Of a DNA stretch of 64,000 bases, positions 18,021 through 29,460 are shown piece after piece (position 1 is the stretch's first letter; each line of letters starts with the position of its first letter). This DNA comes from Methylosinus sp. Sm6 (GTDB lineage: Bacteria; Pseudomonadota; Alphaproteobacteria; Rhizobiales; Beijerinckiaceae), in assembly GCF_019802345.1 (NCBI RefSeq), contig NZ_JAINDZ010000019.1, forward strand, positions 34,383 to 98,382, in the 5' to 3' direction. Position numbers and translations under genes: made by a program. The notes below the pieces were generated by a model. The model searched no databases. It saw only the letters and a list, made by a program, of their open reading frames with translations, and had not been told where the DNA came from.

Positions 18021-18080
18021 TCCAGCGCGCGTTGCGAGCGACGCGCGCTGGAATTTTGTGAGACATGAAATTTTGTGAGA
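18021..18080 (-). promoter_or_regulatory. hairpin and direct repeat in the mmoX-mmoY spacer
   Basis: The perfect stem TCCAGCGCGCGT/ACGCGCGCTGGA (12 bp, 8-base loop) spans 18021-18052. Between it and the mmoX stop, TCTCACAAAATT (minus strand) occurs twice, at 18052-18063 and 18069-18080. No T-run follows the hairpin on the minus strand, so stabilising the mmoX message or partial termination are the likely roles. Confidence 0.65.
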
Positions 18081-19661
18081 TCAGAACTTGGCGAGCGGAT
18101 CGGGGAACACGCAGCCCGCGCGCTTGATGTCCTCGAGCGTCCACAGATTGTCGCCGCGCGTGTGCGGCTGAGCGATCAGCGTCTTGCCGTCGGAGCGAAC
18201 GCCATGGCCCTCGGCGATCACCTCGGACAATTCGCGTCCCTCATACTGCTCGAACACATTGTGGCACTCGTAGCGCTCCGGCTCGATCAGCCACTGGCGC
18301 TCGCCCCAATCATCCGTCAGCGAATGCTTCTTGCCGTTGAATTCGTGCACGCGCAGCGAGCCCGAGCCCTTGGCCAGCGACGGAATGAACGGAACCTGCG
18401 AGACGCGGTCGATATAGACGTCGTGACCGTTCGCGAGGAGCCACTGATAGGGGATGAAGCCGCTCTTGGGATCTTCATAGCCGAGCTTCTTCCACTCGTT
18501 GAAGATCTTGCCATAGTGATCGGCCCAACCCGGATAATTCGCCTCGAACCAAGCCTGATCCTCTTCGTCCGGCAGAGCGAGACGGGCGAAGCCGAGCGGC
18601 CACATCGCATAGGCGGCGAGCGCGAGATCGTGATGCGCCCAATAAGCGTCACGCTTGGCGTCGCGAAGCGAAGCCGGGCTCTCGACGCCATATTTGCCGA
18701 GACGGCCGATCCAGATTCCACCCCAATCCTCATAGACCCAGCGGTTCCAGGTCTTCACCCAGGGCTCGACCTTGAACTTGGAGCCATATTCGAACAGATA
18801 GCCGAGGACGGGCGTGAAATATTTCTGCTGCGTCCAGAAGGCGTTGTTCAAATCGGTGTTGAGGAACTTCGCCGAAGCCGGATCATTGGCGATCGACACC
18901 ACGGTCTGGTAGCCGTTCGCCATATGACGCAGCTCGTCGGTCTCCACCGAGAGGAACACGGTCGGCGTGATCTCGTCGCCATTGGCCGAGGCCCATTCGG
19001 TGACGGCGACGATCAGCGGATTGGTGAAGCAGGCTTCGCCGACCAGCTGCAGATTGACCGAGCACTCCACGGCGTCGCCGGAGATGAAGCCATCGGCGAA
19101 GACGCGCTTCATGCCCTTCCACAGCGGACCGATCGCGCGGGTGCGACGGGCGTCGTTGTGGCCGGCCGGATCATGATAATGCTTGGAGTAATAGTGATTG
19201 ATGAAGGCGCATTGATGCGTGTGACGAATCTCGTCGAGCACCTGCGCGAGATAGCCGTTCTTCTGCTCGGCGGCGGTGGCGCTGTCCCACAGCATCGCCG
19301 AAGCGGCGATCGCGTTGTATTCGCCGACCTCGAGGAAGTTCGAGATCACCTTCATCGTCTCGCCCCAGCGGGGATGGACCTTGTTGCCGGCGCCGAGACG
19401 GGTGAGGCCGTCGAGCAGAGTGCCGAACTGGCGCTCGTCCTTGGCCGCCTCCATGCGGGCGTATTCCTTGGCGATGACCTTGAACTGCTCCTTGGTCTCG
19501 TTCGCCATGTGATATTTAGTCGGATATTTCGTCCGATTTTCCTTGAAGTCCCAGTTGAAGCTCTGCAGCCACTTGTGGACTTCCTGCGGCTCGACGCCGA
19601 CCGGAGCTCGATTGACCTTCAGAGCATCGGTCGCCGCTTTGGTCGCGAGACTGATCGCCAT
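18081..19661 (-). CDS. mmoX: sMMO hydroxylase alpha subunit, MmoX (diiron)
   Basis: The catalytic subunit that oxidises methane to methanol. All six iron ligands known from M. capsulatus appear at the same positions: Glu114, Glu144, His147, Glu209, Glu243 and His246. Cys151 (HTHQCAF) and the active-site gate Thr213 (EACFTNP) are also present, so the enzyme should be active. The product is 526 residues. The ATG at 19661 is chosen because AGGAGGA lies 8-14 bases upstream and it gives the family start MAISLATKAATDALKVNRAP; the frame is open further upstream. A sigma-54 promoter lies about 157 bases before it. It leads the X-Y-B-Z-D-C operon. Confidence 0.98.
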   Translation of the reverse strand: MAISLATKAATDALKVNRAPVGVEPQEVHKWLQSFNWDFKENRTKYPTKYHMANETKEQFKVIAKEYARMEAAKDERQFGTLLDGLTRLGAGNKVHPRWGETMKVISNFLEVGEYNAIAASAMLWDSATAAEQKNGYLAQVLDEIRHTHQCAFINHYYSKHYHDPAGHNDARRTRAIGPLWKGMKRVFADGFISGDAVECSVNLQLVGEACFTNPLIVAVTEWASANGDEITPTVFLSVETDELRHMANGYQTVVSIANDPASAKFLNTDLNNAFWTQQKYFTPVLGYLFEYGSKFKVEPWVKTWNRWVYEDWGGIWIGRLGKYGVESPASLRDAKRDAYWAHHDLALAAYAMWPLGFARLALPDEEDQAWFEANYPGWADHYGKIFNEWKKLGYEDPKSGFIPYQWLLANGHDVYIDRVSQVPFIPSLAKGSGSLRVHEFNGKKHSLTDDWGERQWLIEPERYECHNVFEQYEGRELSEVIAEGHGVRSDGKTLIAQPHTRGDNLWTLEDIKRAGCVFPDPLAKF

Positions 19662-19817
19662 GCTTGTTCCTCCTGACAGAGTTTTCTTTTCTTTCGGACT
19701 GTCGAGCTCGCGGCTGCCGCGTTTCGATCGTCCGAATGTAGGCGCCGCTTTCCAAGCCTCGGGTGTTTGCAAAACATCGTTGCGCGTCATGCGCGGAAGC
19801 GACGACGCATTATTGTT

Positions 19818-19833
19818 GGCAAGGCCTGTGCCA
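19818..19833 (-). promoter_or_regulatory. sigma-54 (-24/-12) promoter of mmoX
   Basis: On the minus strand TGGCAC-AGGCC-TTGCC matches the RpoN consensus TGGCAC-N5-TTGCW closely, with GG and GC at the proper spacing. Transcription would start near 19806, giving an untranslated leader of about 145 bases. This agrees with the known sigma-54 dependence of mmoX and with the sigma-54 activator MmoR encoded upstream. Confidence 0.88.
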
Positions 19834-20002
19834 CTCGTCACGACTAATGAAGCTCTTGCGTTTCTCTAAGGATTCATCGCGATTGCGACAGCATGAGACG
19901 CGAGTGTTCGATCACGCTCCGGCGATGCTCGATACAGGTGTCAAAGAACCATACGTCTCGCGAGATGCGTCGAATTCGATGAAGCGACGTCGTGCAGGCG
20001 GC

Positions 20003-20048
20003 AAAAAGAAAGCGCTGCGGCGATGCAACGCCGCAGCGCTTTCTTTTT
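20003..20048 (-). terminator. strong terminator after mmoG
   Basis: A perfect 20-bp stem AAAAAGAAAGCGCTGCGGCG/CGCCGCAGCGCTTTCTTTTT with loop ATGCAA. The A-run and T-run make it work in both directions. It begins 18 bases after the mmoG stop and insulates the mmoR-orf-mmoG unit from the mmoX promoter. The remaining spacer to 19834 shows no gene; it should hold the MmoR enhancer sites, which I could not define. Confidence 0.92.
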
Positions 20049-20066
20049 GAACGATCGCTTCGTCGA

Positions 20067-24205
<4,139 letters not shown>

Positions 24206-24276
24206 GTCGCTCAACGTCGGTCCTCCCGAATTCCTCATCGGCGCGCGACTCGTCGAACGGACGCGCGAGGCGTTCG

Positions 24277-24307
24277 CCGCTCGCCGCGCTCGAGGCGCGG
24301 CGAGCGG
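24277..24307. terminator. hairpin between DUF1097 gene and mmoR
   Basis: CCGCTCGCCGCGC-TCGAG-GCGCGGCGAGCGG is a perfect 13-bp stem. It lacks a T-run on the minus strand, so it may end the DUF1097 transcript only partly or sit in the mmoR leader. Confidence 0.5.
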
Positions 24308-24338
24308 CTTCTCGAAGCTTCGTATGAGGAGGTCCGCC

Positions 24339-24893
24339 TCAGGCGCTCGTCGCCGACCGAGTCGGCGAGCGCCCCAGGGGCAGGCGTTTTTCCGCGGCGT
24401 CCGCGAGCGCGTCCGCGGCGAGGCCGAGCAGCGCGCCCGCCGCGAGCGACAGGAACGCCACGAGGAAGCAATTGTCGGGCGCGAGCGCGACGATCTTGTC
24501 GGCGCCGCCGACCGCCGCGCAAGCCAGCAGCGCGGCATAGCCGAGCAGCGCGACCGAGAGCGAGCCGAGGCCGGGGAGGCGCGCCACATAAGCGAGCGCC
24601 GCGAGCGTCGCCGCCGCCGCGATTCCCGTCCACGCCGCCGCGCCGAGCGTCTCGCCATAGGGGAGCTGCGTGACGAGAACGAGCGCCAGAGCCGCCAATG
24701 CGGCGCCGAGCAGGAAATGAACGAGCGCTTGCTTCAGCCCTTCGAGCTTGCTCCCGAAGTGGCTGTAGCCGGCCCAGCCGATCAGCAGCGCGAACAGCTG
24801 CGCGCCGTGCGGCGCAACGGGACCGAAGGCGAGAAACGCGGCGAGGCCGCCCAATGCGCCGATGCTCACGGCGCGGATGATCGAAAGTGCCAT
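24339..24893 (-). CDS. DUF1097 family membrane protein
   Basis: A 184-residue protein with about six transmembrane helices, matching the DUF1097 family (MALSIIRAVSIGALGGLAAFLAF, LFALLIGWAGYSHFGSK, FLVAFLSLAAGALLGLAADAL). The family has no settled function; in E. coli it is represented by YcdZ-like proteins. GGAG precedes the ATG. It lies just upstream of mmoR on the same strand, separated by 133 bases with a hairpin, so cotranscription is possible but not certain. Confidence 0.82.
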   Translation of the reverse strand: MALSIIRAVSIGALGGLAAFLAFGPVAPHGAQLFALLIGWAGYSHFGSKLEGLKQALVHFLLGAALAALALVLVTQLPYGETLGAAAWTGIAAAATLAALAYVARLPGLGSLSVALLGYAALLACAAVGGADKIVALAPDNCFLVAFLSLAAGALLGLAADALADAAEKRLPLGRSPTRSATSA

Positions 24894-25008
24894 GACTCAA
24901 ATCTCCGCTGGTTGCGCGCGATCTCTGATCGGCGCATGTCGAATGAGACCCGATCGGAGTCCGTCTCGAGCGAGCGGAACCGCCGATGTCGTCGCTATGT
25001 TTCGGGAA

Positions 25009-25389
25009 TCAGACGAAGCGCGCGGGTGGCGCGCGCGGAGACAAAGGCCGCAGCTCGGGAGCGGCGATCACGGCGTCGATGCGATATTCCGGCGCGACGG
25101 GCGCGCTGAACATTTCGAGAGGCCGAATGGTGATCGGCGCGCGCTCGACGTCCGTTTCGATCAGCGAGCTGCAATGCAGCAGGCAGCACGGGCCGACATG
25201 ATGCGCCTCGGCCGGCTCGTCGTTCGATGTCGACGTCGACGTCGACGCTTGGACGGTCTCGCAGACGCCGCCGAACAGAGCGACGGCGCGGTCCGCCGTG
25301 GCGCCCGTCGCGTAGCCGATCGAGAACATTTGCAGAAGCAGGAGGAGCGCCACAGCCGCGCTGACGGCCGTTCGCTCGACGCCATGCAT
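25009..25389 (-). CDS. small Cys/His-rich exported protein (DUF2946-like)
   Basis: About 126 residues: an N-terminal hydrophobic segment (AVSAAVALLLLLQMFSIGYATG), a single Cys (GGVCETV), a Ser/Thr-rich spacer, then a HHVGPCCLLHC cluster. The pattern of an exported anchor, one Cys and a distal C-C-x-x-H-C resembles DUF2946-type periplasmic proteins, though I only suggest this family. The Cys and His residues could bind a metal. An alternative start lies seven codons upstream (25410). Its neighbours are a Sco-type protein and a PCu(A)C chaperone, so copper binding is a reasonable guess. Confidence 0.6.
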   Translation of the reverse strand: MHGVERTAVSAAVALLLLLQMFSIGYATGATADRAVALFGGVCETVQASTSTSTSNDEPAEAHHVGPCCLLHCSSLIETDVERAPITIRPLEMFSAPVAPEYRIDAVIAAPELRPLSPRAPPARFV

Positions 25390-25594
25390 GATCCGGCTGG
25401 ATGTTCTCAATGTCGCTTACTCTGTGTCTCGGTCGCTTACTCTGCGTTTCGGCGAGACTTAACGCTAGGAGCGCCGTTGAAAAGGGTCAAGCGAAGCGGC
25501 CTGCGCCATTGTGCGGCATGTTGTCGCGCGTTGAAATTACGAGGTAATCTCGTTCGTGAAGGGCGTTTCGGATGCGACGCGCGCCGCTTTTTCG

Positions 25595-26698
25595 TCAGCC
25601 GGCAGCGTCCGTCTCCTCATGCAGGAAGGCTCTCAGCCTGCGCGTCGCCATGCCGCGATGATCCATCAGGGAGACGCCGTCACGCACGCGCCCGTGCCTG
25701 TCGACGAGATAGACGAGCGTCGTGTGATCGATCGTATAGCCGCCGCCGTCCAGCGGGGATTTGCGAAAATAGACGCGAAACGCCTGCGCGGCGCGCGCGA
25801 TCTCCGTCTGCGAGCCGGTGAGCGCGATGACGCGGCCGTCGAAGGGGGCGATGAAATCGGACAGCGCCTTCGGCGTATCGCGCTCGGGATCGAGCGTGAC
25901 GAAGACAATGGCGAGGTTCGCGGCTTCCGGCCCCAGCGATTGGATCGCGTGCGTCAGCTCGAGCAGAGTCGCCGGACACACTTGCGGACATTGCGTGAAG
26001 CCGAAGAAAGCGGCATAGGGCCGCCCGCGCATCGTCGTCTCGTCGACGATGGCTCCGCTGGTGGAGGTGAGACGAAAGGACGGCTCGCGCAACGGCGCCG
26101 GGCGCGCGTCGCTCGGCTGTTGCGACCATCGCCACATCAGCCCCGCCTGCAGCGCGGCCGCGGTGAGCGCGATGACGGACAAGCGCCGCAGCATCGCGCT
26201 GCGGCGTCGCCGCGACGCATCGGTCGCTTCCAGTGCGCGTCCGACCACCGTGCGAACCTCGACGATCGCGCCTTCGTCATTCAGCGCCGAAATCAGATTT
26301 TTTAGGAGCCTGTCGCGCTCGCTCGGGGTTTCGTGGCCGGCGATCTGCACGATGCGATCGGCGCCGATGAGCTCGACGCGCGCGCATTGGCCGAATTTGT
26401 CGACATGGCGATCGACGCTGAGGCCATTGGCTCTGATCCTGCGGCGGTCCACCAATCGCTCGGCGACATAGCGCGAGACGCAGACGACGCCGTCCTCGAT
26501 CTCGACGCGCTCGACGATCGGCGGTCGGACGAAAAGCGAGGTCGCCCGCTCGAAGGCGGTCGCGACGGAATGCAGGAGCGCACGGAACGCCGGAAGCTTG
26601 CGCAAGTCGCCCGCAGCCTTGGCGAGATGGTTGCAACGGGCTTCGTCTTCGGCGTTGGCGTCGATCCGATGAGAGGAGCGCGAAACAGGCACGTGCAT
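25595..26698 (-). CDS. Sco1/SenC-type copper protein with extra N-terminal domain
   Basis: The last 199 residues are a standard Sco protein: an anchor helix (LSVIALTAAALQAGLMW), the thioredoxin-like fold with copper ligands in TQCPQVCPATL and the distal His in YTIDHTTLVYLVD. Sco proteins deliver copper to the CuA site of cytochrome oxidase or act in copper sensing. Unusually, the frame continues upstream for about 168 residues from ATG 26698, giving a 367-residue protein with an N-terminal, apparently cytoplasmic region (VEIEDGVVCVSRYV, HVDKFGQCARVELIGADRIV) that I do not recognise. An internal ATG at 26194 would give the ordinary 199-residue Sco. Which start is used cannot be settled by eye. 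Confidence 0.8.
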   Translation of the reverse strand: MHVPVSRSSHRIDANAEDEARCNHLAKAAGDLRKLPAFRALLHSVATAFERATSLFVRPPIVERVEIEDGVVCVSRYVAERLVDRRRIRANGLSVDRHVDKFGQCARVELIGADRIVQIAGHETPSERDRLLKNLISALNDEGAIVEVRTVVGRALEATDASRRRRSAMLRRLSVIALTAAALQAGLMWRWSQQPSDARPAPLREPSFRLTSTSGAIVDETTMRGRPYAAFFGFTQCPQVCPATLLELTHAIQSLGPEAANLAIVFVTLDPERDTPKALSDFIAPFDGRVIALTGSQTEIARAAQAFRVYFRKSPLDGGGYTIDHTTLVYLVDRHGRVRDGVSLMDHRGMATRRLRAFLHEETDAAG

Positions 26699-27120
26699 TC
26701 CTTGCAAATGAGAAAGGCGTTCGGCTCGGTCGAAGAAGCTTGGTCCAAGAAGCCTAGTCCAAGAAGCCTGGTCGAAGAGGCCCATTCGGACGAGCCGCCG
26801 CGAATGGCGACCGAACCGCGCACGATGTGTCGCCGCATAGAATAGGAACGCGAGTGAGACGACGTCAATGAAACCGATGCACTTTCACATGCGACTGGAC
26901 GTCGCGTGCAATAACTGAACAAGAGCATTGCGTCGTCTCCCGTCGAGATCGTCCCGCCCATGTCGATACATTCGTATGAAATCCAGCCGTCGCGACAATA
27001 GGACGCAAGACCGCCTGACGCCTGCGTCCGCGCTGCTTTCTGAGTGTGTCTTCGTTTCTTTTCGCAATGGCGCCGAAGTTGCCGTCCTCACCGCCATCTC
27101 GTCCTCGCTCGGGCTCCGAC
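26699..27120. other. 422-base divergent spacer
   Basis: This region separates the divergent Sco-type and PCu(A)C genes and must hold both promoters. I could not point to a certain -35/-10 pair or a copper-regulator site. It contains a 14-base tandem repeat (26733-26788), and short frames here lack support. Confidence 0.5.
26733..26788. repeat. 14-bp tandem repeat, four units
   Basis: Units AAGAAGCTTGGTCC, AAGAAGCCTAGTCC, AAGAAGCCTGGTCG and a diverged AAGAGGCCCATTCG follow head to tail, 35 bases upstream of the likely Sco start. Confidence 0.7.
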
Positions 27121-27621
27121 ATGCAGCCTTCGCTCTCTCATGCGTTTCGCTTGTCGCGACGCGATCATCTCCTTCTCGCCTTCGTCGCGAGCTTGTTCTG
27201 CGTCGCCGCGGCGACGCTCGACGCCGGCGGCGACGCGCCCGCTCCGCTGCGGATCGAGCAGGCCCGCTGCGATCCGGCTCTCGCGGGCGGCAAGGTCGGC
27301 TCCTGCACGCTCGTCATTCGCAATCCCGGTCGCGAGGCGGACCGGCTCGTCGCGATCGAAATGCCCGGCGCCGATCGCGTCGAGATTCACTCGATGAGCG
27401 TCACGGATGGAATCATGCAGATGCGCCGGCTCGCGCAAGGCGTCGACATTCCCGCTGGAACGACGGTCGACTTCCGCGAGCGCGGCTATCATCTGATGGT
27501 GGTCGGGCTGAAGGCGCCGCTCGCGGCGGGCGATACGATCGAAGCGACGCTGAACTTCGAGCGCAGCGGCCCGCGGCCTGCCGCGTTTCGTGTCGAGAAC
27601 GAGCTGCTTCAGATGCGCTGA
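27121..27621 (+). CDS. PCu(A)C periplasmic copper chaperone
   Basis: A 166-residue exported copper chaperone of the PCu(A)C (DUF461) family, which carries Cu(I) in the periplasm, typically to cytochrome oxidase with Sco. The N-terminus is a signal sequence (LLLAFVASLFCVAAATL). The family metal motif H-x10-M-x~21-H-x-M is visible as His90, Met101, His124 and Met126 (VEIHSMSV, QMRRLAQG, GYHLMVVGL). ATG 27121 is chosen as the start nearest the signal sequence; the frame is open to 27046. It is divergent from the Sco-type gene, which fits a joint role in copper delivery. Confidence 0.88.
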   Translation: MQPSLSHAFRLSRRDHLLLAFVASLFCVAAATLDAGGDAPAPLRIEQARCDPALAGGKVGSCTLVIRNPGREADRLVAIEMPGADRVEIHSMSVTDGIMQMRRLAQGVDIPAGTTVDFRERGYHLMVVGLKAPLAAGDTIEATLNFERSGPRPAAFRVENELLQMR

Positions 27622-27623
27622 GC

Positions 27624-28766
27624 TCACGCCGCGCGTCGCGCGCGCATCGCCGCGAGCGCGGGCTCGAAGAGATGCGCGGCGAGATGGCGCACGACAGCGA
27701 CGACGACGCCGTCGCCGGTGAGATGATAAGCATCGGCATAGCTCGCCGGCAGCGCGTAATCCTCCGGCAGGCCCATCAGCCGCGCCGTCTCGCGCGCGGC
27801 GATCAGCCGGGAGCGCAGCCGCCCATGCTCGACGACGAGAATGCTCTGGCGGCTGGAGCCGCCGGCCGGCGTGCGCAGGCAGCCGGCGACATCGTCGAAG
27901 CGCGCTTCCGCACGCTGGATCTTCTCGCCGCCGGCGCCGTAGCGCGTGCGCCTGTAGAGCGCGCCCACCATTCTGCGGCCGGAAACCTTCGCCGCCTCCA
28001 CCTTGGCGCGATTGACCGCGCTCATCATATCGAGGAGCGCGCGGGTTTCGGCGGCGCTGCGCCAGGCGACGCCGTCCGGCTCGTCGTCGATGAGATCGGC
28101 CAGCGTGAGATTGCGCGCGGGCGGGGGTGGCAGCCGCCACCACAGCCATTGCGTGCGCAGGCTCTCCGGCAGTCGGTCGAACGCCGTGTCGAGCGCGCGC
28201 GTGCGCCAGAGCGGCGTGGGCGCGTCGGAGAGCAGCGCGGGCGCGAGCGGCAGATCCGCGCGCGCCGCGACGATGAACAGGCGCGGCCGCGACTGCGGCA
28301 CGAACAGCGCCGCGTCGATGACGAGCGCGCCGAAGCGATAGCCCTGCTCGGCGAGCGCCGCGCAAATGGCGGCGAAGTCGCGCCCGCCATGTGAGGTCAG
28401 CGCACCGCAGACATTTTCGAGCGCGAGCAGCGGCGGATGGCGTCCCTCCACGCGCAGCGACGCGATGAGGCTCCAGAAAGGCCAGAACGCGCCCGAACGC
28501 GCGCCGCCCAGGCCGGCGCCGACGCCGGCGAGCGAGAGATCCTGGCAGGGAAAGGAGGCCCAGACGAGATCGGCGCGTCCGGGCAGCCGCGCGACCTCGA
28601 GCGCGCGAACGTCGCGCTCGACGAGCTCGCCGCCGCCCCAATTGGCGCGATAGCTCGCGCATTTGCGCGCGTCGAAATCATTGGCGAAGAGGCACTGCCA
28701 GCCGGGTCCCAATCCGGCGCGGACCATGCCGCCGCCGGCGAAGAATTCGTAATAGGTCGGCGTCAT
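27624..28766 (-). CDS. DNA (cytosine-5)-methyltransferase, orphan
   Basis: A 380-residue C5-cytosine methyltransferase. The SAM-binding motif I is FFAGGGMVRAGLGPGW, motif IV with the catalytic Cys is ASFPCQDLSLAGVG, motif VI is LALENVCG, and motif VIII is QSRPRLF. The variable target-recognition region follows at about residues 190-290. No restriction endonuclease gene is nearby, so it is either an orphan regulator-type enzyme or a remnant of a restriction system. Its end lies 2 bases from the convergent PCu(A)C stop. The recognition sequence cannot be predicted. Confidence 0.92.
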   Translation of the reverse strand: MTPTYYEFFAGGGMVRAGLGPGWQCLFANDFDARKCASYRANWGGGELVERDVRALEVARLPGRADLVWASFPCQDLSLAGVGAGLGGARSGAFWPFWSLIASLRVEGRHPPLLALENVCGALTSHGGRDFAAICAALAEQGYRFGALVIDAALFVPQSRPRLFIVAARADLPLAPALLSDAPTPLWRTRALDTAFDRLPESLRTQWLWWRLPPPPARNLTLADLIDDEPDGVAWRSAAETRALLDMMSAVNRAKVEAAKVSGRRMVGALYRRTRYGAGGEKIQRAEARFDDVAGCLRTPAGGSSRQSILVVEHGRLRSRLIAARETARLMGLPEDYALPASYADAYHLTGDGVVVAVVRHLAAHLFEPALAAMRARRAA

Positions 28767-28867
28767 CTCGGATCTCGCCCTTCGCCGCGACTATCGACGA
28801 TTCGGCGCGAGAACGCCATGTCGCGGGCGCAAAGTGTCACGGGCGCAGCGACTTCGGCCTGCGAGAA

Positions 28868-28899
28868 ACAAAAGGGCGGCAGCCCGCAGGCGCCGCCCC
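28868..28899 (-). terminator. terminator of the rpsM-rplQ operon
   Basis: On the minus strand the stem GGGCGGC/GCCGCCC (11-base loop) is followed by TTTTGTTT. It lies 27 bases after the rplQ stop. Confidence 0.8.
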
Positions 28900-28925
28900 T
28901 CGAAAATGCGACGAGGAATTCGGCG

Positions 28926-29339
28926 TCAGGCCGCCTCTTCCTGCGTCTGGACAGGTCCCGAGTCCTTGCCCTTGGCGTCGACGTCGCGATCGACGAATTC
29001 GATGACGGCGAGCGGGGCGTTGTCGCCATAGCGGAAGCCCGCCTTCAGCACGCGCGTGTAGCCGCCGTTGCGCTCCTTATAGCGCGGGCCCAGCACGTCG
29101 AAGAGCTTCTTGACGAGGTCCGGATCGCGCAGGCGCGCGATCGCCTGGCGGCGCGCGTGCAGATCGCCGCGCTTGCCGAGCGTCACCAGCTTCTCGACCA
29201 CTGGACGCAGATCCTTGGCCTTCGGCAGTGTGGTGACGATCTGCTCATGCTTGATGAGCGCCTGAGACAGATTCATGAACATCGCCTTGCGATGCTCATG
29301 CGTGCGGTTGAACCTGCGCTTCGCGCGACGGTGATACAT
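28926..29339 (-). CDS. rplQ: 50S ribosomal protein L17
   Basis: A 137-residue L17 lining the exit-tunnel region of the large subunit. The family core is [20 protein letters not shown] and [11 protein letters not shown]. The C-terminal Asp/Lys-rich tail is typical of alphaproteobacteria. The start at 29339 ([12 protein letters not shown]) is preceded by GGAGACC; an upstream ATG at 29375 is less likely. It is the last gene of the alpha operon and is separated from rpoA by a long imperfect palindrome. Confidence 0.96.
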   Translation of the reverse strand: MYHRRAKRRFNRTHEHRKAMFMNLSQALIKHEQIVTTLPKAKDLRPVVEKLVTLGKRGDLHARRQAIARLRDPDLVKKLFDVLGPRYKERNGGYTRVLKAGFRYGDNAPLAVIEFVDRDVDAKGKDSGPVQTQEEAA

Positions 29340-29387
29340 GTGGCGGTCTCCGTTTTTATGCGGCCGCCGTGCCAAGGAACGGCCGTC

Positions 29388-29460
29388 GAGAGCGAATAGA
29401 GAGTAGCGAGTAGCGAGTAGATTTTGTCTATTCGCTACTCGCTATCTCGCTATTCGCTCA
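29388..29460. repeat. long imperfect palindrome between rpoA and rplQ
   Basis: Two arms of about 33 bases built from AGCGAGTAGCGA-like units pair with only a few mismatches around a TTTTG loop. The right arm runs into the rpoA stop codon. It looks like a dispersed repeat and would form a stable hairpin in the mRNA between the two genes. Confidence 0.75.

Noticed and set aside
18075..19676. Plus-strand frame opposite mmoX
   Set aside because: mmoX is certain from its iron ligands; the antisense frame is a GC-codon shadow.
26333..26845. Plus-strand 170-codon frame opposite the Sco N-terminal region
   Set aside because: Its Asp/Ala-rich composition is typical of an antisense shadow; the minus frame continues into the Sco domain.
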